The translations under genes were made by a program, and so were the position numbers. From positions 1-16,028 of the forward strand of contig JBMOLK010000097.1 in NCBI GenBank assembly GCA_049325575.1: DNA of 16,028 nt, in the 5' to 3' direction. Under the pieces are notes generated by a model, which was given only the letters and a program-made list of their open reading frames with translations, made no database searches and was not told where the DNA came from. The stretch comes from JBMOLK01 sp049325575. GTDB lineage: Bacteria; Bacillota; Clostridia; Acetivibrionales; Acetivibrionaceae. Shown here piece by piece: positions 1-5,861 of this stretch; position 1 is the stretch's first letter; each line of letters begins with the position of its first letter.

Positions 1-812
1 TGATTAATACAGCTAAAATTGTTCTCCGGATCTAATACTATATTAAAAGTTATATTCTTAGAGTATTCAGGATACTTCTCTCGTATATTCTCAATATTTG
101 CAATTATTCTATCAAAAGACCCTTGACCATTTGATGCAAATACTCTGTTTTTATCATGTATACTTTTTGGACCGTCTAAGCTTATTAGAATTGATACATT
201 GTGTTCTTGAAAATATTCTATTACCTCTTCGTTAATCAGTGTCCCATTTGTAGTCATATTGAATGTTACGAACTTACCTTCCGCTTTTTCTTCAGCATAT
301 GAAATGCACCTTTTTATCATTTCAAACTCTAAAATTGGTTCTCCCCCATAAAAACCTATGTTAATATGGCTTAAATCTTTTGAATGACTTATTATAAAAT
401 CAATACCTTTTCGGGCTATTTCAAAATCCATTCTTCTATTTGAATGTTCTCTAGTTTGGTAATTATCAGAATATACACAATAACTGCACCTCAAGTTGCA
501 CTGCTGTGTAACCTGCAGTGTAATCATTCTTACCTTATTATTCAGGCAATCAACTAAAAATTCATCCATAGGATGAACAATTTCACTCAATTTGTTCGAA
601 GACAGGAATCCTTCCGTTACTAAATTTTCAATAGCCCCAAATACTTCTTTTGTATTTGATTCCAAACTCTGTTTTATGTTATCTTTACTTAAATTATTTA
701 GAAATTCATAAACACTTTTCTGTGTTTTTACTATTGTATTTTTATTTACATCATATATGTAGTCTCCACCCGATGTTCTAAAAGTATGAATAAATGGCAC
801 GCTCTCCAGCAT
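1..812 (-). CDS. ccpM: Radical SAM Cys-rich peptide maturase (CcpM-like), 3' end beyond window
   Basis: The minus-strand frame is open for 270 codons from an ATG at 812 to the window edge, so the C-terminal part is missing. A strong Shine-Dalgarno GGAGGAGG sits about 7 nt upstream. Residues 1-95 resemble the leader-binding N-terminal region (RRE/PqqD-like) of peptide maturases. The radical SAM signature follows at 105-112 (C-NLR-C-SY-C), which would hold the 4Fe-4S cluster that cleaves SAM, with a GGEP motif at 156-159 and a TNGT strand motif further on. In this family a SPASM or Twitch domain with auxiliary clusters normally follows, and would lie outside the window. It directly follows a Cys-rich precursor gene in the same direction, so the inferred role is thioether (sactionine or ranthionine) cross-linking of the precursor cysteines in the cytoplasm. 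The family assignment comes from recognition of the sequence and the neighbours; bond chemistry is not determined. Confidence 0.88.
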   Translation of the reverse strand, partial: MLESVPFIHTFRTSGGDYIYDVNKNTIVKTQKSVYEFLNNLSKDNIKQSLESNTKEVFGAIENLVTEGFLSSNKLSEIVHPMDEFLVDCLNNKVRMITLQVTQQCNLRCSYCVYSDNYQTREHSNRRMDFEIARKGIDFIISHSKDLSHINIGFYGGEPILEFEMIKRCISYAEEKAEGKFVTFNMTTNGTLINEEVIEYFQEHNVSILISLDGPKSIHDKNRVFASNGQGSFDRIIANIENIREKYPEYSKNITFNIVLDPENNFSCIN

Positions 813-852
813 TTACAATCCTCCTCCAAGCCATCTTGCTTATTAATAAACC

Positions 853-888
853 ATTCAATCGAAGCAAGAATACTTACTTCGATTGAAT
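853..888 (-). promoter_or_regulatory. Perfect 12-bp stem-loop between precursor and maturase genes
   Basis: Arms 853-864 and 877-888 are perfectly complementary, with a 12-nt loop. It lies in the 124-nt gap between the precursor stop (937) and the maturase ATG (812). On the minus strand it is followed by TTTATTAATAA rather than an uninterrupted U tract, so it looks more like a partial terminator or an mRNA-stabilising hairpin than a full stop. Either would give more precursor mRNA than maturase mRNA from one transcript. Confidence 0.6.
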
Positions 889-936
889 AGTAAGAATCAT
901 AAAGACTTTAATCCTAAACATCTCTAGCTTACATGA

Positions 937-1107
937 TTAAGCAGTCCTTTGAAAGCTAACACTACTCATCATATAGCTTATTGATCTACCACTAATATCG
1001 TAGTAGCCACCGTAGTCACAACCACATGAACAAGGGCAACCACAGGAACAAGCATAAGCTTGTAGAGTCTCCCTGTTTGAGTTTAACTTCTTGCCAAGTT
1101 TCTTCAT
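937..1107 (-). CDS. Cys-rich RiPP precursor peptide, CLI_3235 bacteriocin-like family
   Basis: This 56-residue peptide starts at the ATG at 1107, which has GGGGGTG 6 nt upstream. A TTG seven codons earlier has no such site and is rejected. The leader begins MKKLGKKL and is Lys-rich. The block at residues 18-30 (AYACSCGCPCSCGC) holds six cysteines at 20, 22, 24, 26, 28 and 30, each separated by one small residue (Ser, Gly or Pro). A Gly/Tyr/Ser-rich tail of 26 residues without cysteine follows. The short Lys-rich leader, the AYAC junction and the C-x-C ladder match the clostridial peptides annotated as CLI_3235-family bacteriocin precursors, usually found with a CcpM radical SAM enzyme, which is the next gene here. 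The expected product is a thioether-bridged exported peptide. Whether it is a bacteriocin, a signal or a metal-binding peptide cannot be told from sequence. Confidence 0.85.
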   Translation of the reverse strand: MKKLGKKLNSNRETLQAYACSCGCPCSCGCDYGGYYDISGRSISYMMSSVSFQRTA

Positions 1108-1159
1108 ATTTTTCACCCCCTTGTACAATTAATACATTTCATGACCGGCCCTAATTTAT

Positions 1160-1204
1160 ATTGAAATCCCATACTTGTTTCCCGGGACTTACATGGGATT
1201 CAAT
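1160..1204 (-). promoter_or_regulatory. Stem-loop between transporter stop and precursor gene
   Basis: Arms 1160-1172 and 1193-1204 pair over 12 bp with one bulged A. The 20-nt loop contains a self-complementary TCCCGGGA. The structure begins only a few bases after the transporter stop codon at 1212. The minus strand past it has no U run, so it is unlikely to be an efficient terminator. Together with the 853-888 hairpin it brackets the precursor ORF and could protect a processed precursor mRNA. Function is inferred only. Confidence 0.5.
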
Positions 1205-1211
1205 ACACACC

Positions 1212-2966
1212 TTAAACTACTTTCTTACTGGTATTATTACTGCTATCTACCAATTCTCTATAGCTAAAATTCCTCTTAAGCAGCTCTTCATGTTTTCCTT
1301 CGTCGACTACCCTTCCATTTTCAATCATAATTATCCTGTCTACCATCTTCAAAATCTCCGGCTTGTGGGATATAACTATAATAGTTCTATCTTTGTACTT
1401 ATCCCTTATATGCCTGTTTAGTTGAATTTCAGATTCAATATCATAGTTGGAAGTAGCTTCATCAAGTATAACTATCCTGGATTCCCTTGCAAATGCTCTG
1501 GCTACCGCTATTTTTTGCCTTTCCCCTCCCGATAGCTTCGAGCCATTTCTTCCTACAACATACTCATACTTCTCCGGAAGTGCATCAATAAATTTACTCG
1601 CACCACTTTCCCTGGCTGCCTTGCAGACCATGGCATCCGGCACCGGATAAGACAAGCTTATATTTTCTTTTATTGTTGTATCAAAAAGGTATACATCCTG
1701 ACTTACCACAGATAAAATGCTTCTATACTCTTTAAGTCCTATATTGTTTATATCTATACCATCAAGTAAAATCCTGCCTTTGTCAGGCTTGTACAACCTT
1801 AACGCAAGATTGATAATAGAACTCTTTCCTGAACCATTAGGCCCTATTAAAGCAACTCTTTCCCCGCTATTAAATTCAAGGCTTATGTCATCCAGTATTC
1901 TTTCCTTATTATATGAAAACGTAACATGATCAAATTTTATATTTCCTTTTATTGAAGCCTTGTTGATAAGAACCTTCTTTTCAGACGCTTCTTCACACTC
2001 CATATCCATGAAGGAAAACAGTCTCTTAGCTGATGGTACTATACCCGCAAAATTATAGCCTATATTAAGTATTGAAAAAATTGGTCCGGTTACATACATG
2101 CTATAAGTTATAAAAGCAAACAAGCCACCTACCGTTAAATCGCTTCTAAACATCATATAACCACCGAGGATATAAAGTCCATTCGCAATAAATTCCATCA
2201 TAACCGATTCGGAAAAACTATTAACACTATCCATTAATGCAATGTTAATGTTTGATTTTATTAAGTTACGCTGTTTTCTAATAAACTGGCCTATTTTAAC
2301 CCTATCCATGCCCCATAGCTTTATTTCCTTTATACCGCCAACAGTGTCTCCAAACCAGGATGAATACTGTCTGTTATGCTCGATAAATTTCTCAAACAAC
2401 TCATTCCTCTTCTTTGCCATATGTTGAACAAGCAAATACCTTAGAGGAATCATACAGATAACTAAAAGAGTCAGCTTCCAGTCTATTAGTAAAAGTCCAA
2501 TTACTCCACCTACTACCCTGAAGGTCTCGGTCAGTACAAAAAATGTGCTTCTATCTGATACTCTGCAAATATTTGAAACGTCTATCCCAATATTATTAAT
2601 AATTTCTGTAGTATTAGCATTATTAAAAAATTGAATCTTCTGTTTCAAAAGATGCTTAAAAGCAGCTTTTGAAAGGTTATACGACATAAGAGCATTTATG
2701 TGAGCCCTGAATCTGGTCTCCAATACACTTACTGATCGTTGTAGAAGAATGATAAAAAAACTAAACAATGAAAACTTTAGTATAAGATTAAAATTCTTCT
2801 TCAACAGACCCTCATCCATGATTTGTTTACTAATTAACGGAAGCACCATGCTTATCCCTAAAGATATAACCATACAAACTAAAATAAATACAATTTGCTT
2901 AACAAAGGGTCTAAATAAGTTTAATATTCTCTTTGTGATTGATGGTTCCAGATTAAACAGAATCAT
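1212..2966 (-). CDS. ABC exporter (fused membrane and ATPase domains) for the Cys-rich peptide
   Basis: 584 residues, the usual size for a half-size type IV exporter that works as a homodimer in the membrane. Hydrophobic helices occupy roughly residues 22-45, 60-80, 142-180 and 255-305. The ATPase domain runs from about 342: Walker A GPNGSGKS at 375-382, Q-loop Gln423, signature LSGGE at 478-482, Walker B IVILDE at 498-503 and H-loop His534, all intact. There is no N-terminal C39 peptidase domain, so it exports but should not cut the leader itself. The ATG at 2966 has a GGGG site about 6 nt upstream. It is the first gene of the RiPP cassette, 104 nt before the precursor ATG. The substrate is inferred from this position; the nearest families by sequence are MsbA/LmrA-like and bacteriocin exporters. 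Confidence 0.9.
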   Translation of the reverse strand: MILFNLEPSITKRILNLFRPFVKQIVFILVCMVISLGISMVLPLISKQIMDEGLLKKNFNLILKFSLFSFFIILLQRSVSVLETRFRAHINALMSYNLSKAAFKHLLKQKIQFFNNANTTEIINNIGIDVSNICRVSDRSTFFVLTETFRVVGGVIGLLLIDWKLTLLVICMIPLRYLLVQHMAKKRNELFEKFIEHNRQYSSWFGDTVGGIKEIKLWGMDRVKIGQFIRKQRNLIKSNINIALMDSVNSFSESVMMEFIANGLYILGGYMMFRSDLTVGGLFAFITYSMYVTGPIFSILNIGYNFAGIVPSAKRLFSFMDMECEEASEKKVLINKASIKGNIKFDHVTFSYNKERILDDISLEFNSGERVALIGPNGSGKSSIINLALRLYKPDKGRILLDGIDINNIGLKEYRSILSVVSQDVYLFDTTIKENISLSYPVPDAMVCKAARESGASKFIDALPEKYEYVVGRNGSKLSGGERQKIAVARAFARESRIVILDEATSNYDIESEIQLNRHIRDKYKDRTIIVISHKPEILKMVDRIIMIENGRVVDEGKHEELLKRNFSYRELVDSSNNTSKKVV

Positions 2967-3061
2967 ATTTTACCCCTTTATGCTAATACACAACTTTTGG
3001 TTTCTATATACTATTACTACACTTATATCTGTAAATTTATTTATTATCCATATTATCTATA

Positions 3062-3143
3062 ATTTGTATTAACAAATATTATTATAATACACTAATTACT
3101 TCATGAGTTGAATATTGTTGCAAATTTGTTGAAAAAAGTTGAA
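3062..3143 (-). promoter_or_regulatory. Probable regulated promoter of the RiPP operon with phased TTCAAC repeats
   Basis: On the minus strand a TATAAT -10 box lies at 3081-3086, but the base pairs 17-18 nt upstream (AACTCA) are a poor -35. Upstream are four copies of TTCAAC (one reads TGCAAC), whose plus-strand starts are 3107, 3117, 3128 and 3138. The steps of 10, 11 and 10 bp place them on one DNA face. A dyad ATTTGT-ATTA-ACAAAT at 3062-3077 overlaps the expected start point. This layout suits an activator-dependent promoter with a possible operator. The leader to the transporter ATG would be about 110 nt. The rest of the 2967-3297 gap shows AT-rich sequence with no gene. Confidence 0.45.
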
Positions 3144-3284
3144 TTTTTTCTAAGAACTATTTGTTCTGTGCAAATACATTATACTGGAACAGAACCAACC
3201 TCCTTGGAACTTCACATACACCTCTATACATCAATGCAATTTTAATACGTATTAGTGTATGCATAATAATCCTTTTATTGGCTC

Positions 3285-3332
3285 CAGTAAAACAAAACAC
3301 CTGCAGTTTGCTTTAAAACAAACTGCAGGTGT
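3285..3332 (-). terminator. Rho-independent terminator of the mscS / ferritin-like operon
   Basis: A 14-bp perfect stem (3297-3310 with 3319-3332) and an 8-nt loop are followed on the minus strand by GTTTTGTTTTACTGG. It starts 18 nt past the stop of the ferritin-like gene. Confidence 0.9.
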
Positions 3333-3349
3333 CCATAAAATGATGTCTA

Positions 3350-3775
3350 TTAATTTATAAGCTTATTTAACTGCTTAACGTGTTTTCTGTCAGCATCCAG
3401 TATTTCTTCAATGATCTTTCTGCTTTCCGGGTCCAGATCACCTTTTACCACCTCTTCAGCCATTTGAATCCCCTTATCCTCACTTGCCATAGCATCTTTC
3501 AAAATGAATTTGGTATCATCAGCAGATCCCTTCAAATTATTCATTGTTTCTGCCATTGAACCCATCATCCCAACTCCATCTACAGGAAGTCCACCAAGAT
3601 TTTGTATCCTTTCTGCAACCTGTGCCGAATGCTTTTTGTGGTCCTGTTGGATTCTCTGCAGTTCATCTTTTATTTGAGGGTCTTTGACATGCTGTATGAA
3701 TCTTTCATAACCGTGTATAGCCATATAGTGGCCCTTCAGGAAGGAATTCAGCTCTTTTATAACGTCTTTTCCCAT
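3350..3775 (-). CDS. DUF2383-type ferritin-like four-helix protein
   Basis: 141 residues, all predicted helical, in two related halves typical of the DUF2383 / PA2169 ferritin-like fold. Possible iron ligands follow the family spacing: Glu24 and the D-HKK-H stretch at 45-49 in the first half, and a second set in the C-terminal half (E-D-K around 98-100, then D-A-D-R-K-H near the end). No signal peptide or membrane segment is present, so it should be cytoplasmic. GGGAG lies about 10 nt before the ATG. It follows the mscS-type gene by 44 nt with no terminator between, and a strong terminator lies just downstream, so the two probably form an operon. Members of this fold are often tied to stress or redox conditions; the exact role is unknown, and metal binding is inferred. 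Confidence 0.75.
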   Translation of the reverse strand: MGKDVIKELNSFLKGHYMAIHGYERFIQHVKDPQIKDELQRIQQDHKKHSAQVAERIQNLGGLPVDGVGMMGSMAETMNNLKGSADDTKFILKDAMASEDKGIQMAEEVVKGDLDPESRKIIEEILDADRKHVKQLNKLIN

Positions 3776-3819
3776 TATTATTACACTCCCAAAATAATTT
3801 TGATCTTAGTATCCCCACA

Positions 3820-4947
3820 TCAACAGTATTCATCCTTGGTATATACTCGTCTTTCATCCTTTTCAATATAAACACTTTTTGAAGGGAAAGCTACCTCAAG
3901 GCCCATTTCAGACAATTTATCCATTATTATCAGATTGATATCCTGCCGTATCTCAAGATATCTTTGCCAATCGGTTGTTCTAGTAAAAAAGTAGAAAAAG
4001 ATCTCCAGCGAACTATCTCCGAACTTTTCAAAGCTTACAACTATTGTATCGTGGTGGACTTCCGGATGATTCTTTAAAACTTCCCTAAAATAACCGGTAA
4101 ATTCTCTTATTTGCTCCGTTGTAGTGCTGTACTTGAGGCCCAGGTAAAAACTGATCCTTCTCTTTCCCATCTTTGACCAGTTGGTAATGGAGTCGTTGCT
4201 CATGGTTGAATTGGGTATGGTAATAAGGGCTTGCGAAAATGTCCTGACCCTTGTACTTCTAAATCCAATCTCTTCAATGATACCGTCTGCATTTGGAGTT
4301 GAGACCCAGTCCCCGATTTTAAAAGGCCTATCCATCATTATAGTTACACTTCCAAAAAGATTTGCTACGGTATCCCTTGCCGCAAGCGCAAATGCAAGAC
4401 CACCAAGGCCAAGGCCAGCCAAAAGTCCTCCTATATTATCATACCATTCCTGGATAATGGTCACCGTACCTAGTACTACAATCAATACTTTTGTGCATTT
4501 CTGTATAAAAACCATCAGCATATCGTCAAACTTAACTTCATTTCTTCTGGATATCTTTTCGACCATTATGGTCAGCAAATCCGAAGCCTTATACGCAGCC
4601 CTGAATACCGAAAATACTATCATAGTACGGAAAATCCTATTTAGAAGCACCTGGTATTCTTGCGGAAAATCAATAATCAATGCTGCACTCCATACTCCTA
4701 TTGCAATGATAAGGAAACGTGCGGGTGATTCAATAACTTTAACAAGATAGATGATAAGGTTTGTTTTGGAATTTGAGCTTGATTTATTCAAAAACTTGAA
4801 AATTAACTTTGCAAAAACCTGCCGAAGTATCAAAGATAGTGATATGAATACTGCAGATAAAACAAGCTTAACCCAGTCGGTATTAAAAACTACGTAGCCT
4901 GCGATAGACTTTATATCTCCTAAAAGTTGTACAGCTTCTTTTCCCAT
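3820..4947 (-). CDS. MscS-family small-conductance mechanosensitive channel
   Basis: 375 residues from the ATG at 4947, chosen because AGGTGG lies 5 nt upstream. A GTG at 4971 would add eight residues but has a weak site. Membrane helices are at about 22-50, 76-94, 103-117 and 152-167. The pore helix at 173-203 carries the Gly/Ala pattern of MscS TM3 (GLLAGLGLGGLAFALAA), followed by the beta-domain stretch FGSVTIMMDRPFKIGDWV at about 198-215 and a C-terminal alpha/beta region. Compared with E. coli MscS (286 residues) it has extra N-terminal helices, as in YbdG/YnaI-like members. The expected function is release of solutes under hypo-osmotic shock through a heptameric channel. It is followed after 44 nt by the ferritin-like gene. 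The gene-specific symbol is left blank because the subfamily is not certain. Confidence 0.9.
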   Translation of the reverse strand: MGKEAVQLLGDIKSIAGYVVFNTDWVKLVLSAVFISLSLILRQVFAKLIFKFLNKSSSNSKTNLIIYLVKVIESPARFLIIAIGVWSAALIIDFPQEYQVLLNRIFRTMIVFSVFRAAYKASDLLTIMVEKISRRNEVKFDDMLMVFIQKCTKVLIVVLGTVTIIQEWYDNIGGLLAGLGLGGLAFALAARDTVANLFGSVTIMMDRPFKIGDWVSTPNADGIIEEIGFRSTRVRTFSQALITIPNSTMSNDSITNWSKMGKRRISFYLGLKYSTTTEQIREFTGYFREVLKNHPEVHHDTIVVSFEKFGDSSLEIFFYFFTRTTDWQRYLEIRQDINLIIMDKLSEMGLEVAFPSKSVYIEKDERRVYTKDEYC

Positions 4948-4995
4948 TACAACCACCTGTTTGATGCTCACTTCACTAATAGCTTATTCATTTTC

Positions 4996-5038
4996 ACTTA
5001 AAAAAAGAAGTCAGGATGAAGCTTATCTCCACCCTGAC
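4996..5038 (-). terminator. Rho-independent terminator after the dockerin gene
   Basis: An 11-bp stem with two G-U pairs (5010-5020 with 5028-5038) and a 7-nt loop are followed on the minus strand by TTCTTTTTTT. It ends the ftsK-dockerin transcription unit, so mscS needs its own promoter, which must overlap or follow this site. No convincing one was seen. Confidence 0.88.
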
Positions 5039-5086
5039 CTTTAAGACTTATTTATAAGTAAGTTTTAAACCCTGTGAATTCATAAG

Positions 5087-5767
5087 TTATTGTTTTATAT
5101 AAGGCAAGCTTGAAATGGTTTTGAGTATGTATCTTCTCAATATAATTATGTCTGTTGAATTGACCCCTCCATCGCAATTGAAGTCAGCAGCAAACTTACC
5201 GTACAGATTGGGCAGCTTGTCTATCATTCCCAGATTATATCTCTTTATCAAAGCATAGTCTGTGGAATCAATAATACCATCATCATTAAGATCTCCATAC
5301 TCTCCAATAGGAATTATTGCTGATACTTTAGTCATATCAGTATTAAAATCCAGAGTTGTTACCTGGTTAAACTCTGTAAAATAATATTCGTTATTGCTTA
5401 CAAAAACTTCTCCCGATTCATATTGGATGATGACCTTAAATCTCTTTGGAATTGCGAAAGCAGTAAATGCATATAAAAAAAGTATAGTCCTTTTTCTATC
5501 TCTAAAAAAACTGCAGTATAAAAAGAATTCTAAAAAAAGTATTACAGCTTCTGCAAGTAAAAATAGCAGGTTTGCATAACTGTAAAGGGAGGTGTAGAAT
5601 ACTGTAAGGATAATAGCATGAAGAAAAATCTGCGTTGCAACATTGACAGCAATAATTATCTTATAAGAATAAATTCTAAATAAAACTGCTACCAGCAGCT
5701 CAATTATGCAAGTTAATAAAACACTTGCAAACGCCGTTGGCAAGTATGGTACTACAATAGAAAACAC
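5087..5767 (-). CDS. Multi-span membrane protein with C-terminal type I dockerin
   Basis: 226 residues from the GTG at 5767, chosen because GAGGGA lies 9 nt upstream. A TTG at 5803 would add 12 residues, and the frame is open back to a stop at 5858 with no ATG. Hydrophobic segments are at about 10-32, 36-59 and 62-88, then the positive cluster RDRKR (89-93) and a short fourth segment (94-107). Residues 157-226 are a full type I dockerin: calcium loops DLNDDGIIDSTD (159-170) and DFNCDGGVNSTD (195-206), each followed by a helix with K/R-R-Y. The Ser-Thr pair in both loops matches dockerins of the C. thermocellum kind that bind scaffoldin cohesins. It lies 95 nt after ftsK with no terminator between and a strong one downstream. 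There is no classical cleaved signal peptide. The join between membrane part and dockerin is abrupt, so it may be a gene fusion or remnant. The function of the membrane part is not recognised. Confidence 0.8.
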   Translation of the reverse strand: MFSIVVPYLPTAFASVLLTCIIELLVAVLFRIYSYKIIIAVNVATQIFLHAIILTVFYTSLYSYANLLFLLAEAVILFLEFFLYCSFFRDRKRTILFLYAFTAFAIPKRFKVIIQYESGEVFVSNNEYYFTEFNQVTTLDFNTDMTKVSAIIPIGEYGDLNDDGIIDSTDYALIKRYNLGMIDKLPNLYGKFAADFNCDGGVNSTDIIILRRYILKTISSLPYIKQ

Positions 5768-5861
5768 TTTTGCACTTCCCTCAAACAGCAATACTTTGCA
5801 CAAAATACTATTGTATATATTTATATCAAACTTATATAAAATATGGAATAATGAAATTTAT

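Noticed and set aside
1108..1128. A TTG start for the precursor, seven codons upstream
   Set aside because: It would read through the GGGGGTG ribosome site; the ATG at 1107 gives the typical MKKLGKK leader.
3178..3206. A second TATAAT box (3178-3183, minus strand) upstream of the RiPP operon
   Set aside because: No acceptable -35 was found at 16-18 bp (CAAGGA), so it is not called as a promoter, though it lies between GTTCTG/CAGAAC arms.
4181..4750. A 189-codon open frame on the plus strand
   Set aside because: It lies fully antisense to the mscS-type gene, whose motifs are clear. Its translation shows no family resemblance and no good start site.
5046..5059. Dyad ACTTAT-TT-ATAAGT just after the dockerin gene
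   Set aside because: It is AT-rich, short and not next to a convincing promoter; chance occurrence is likely.
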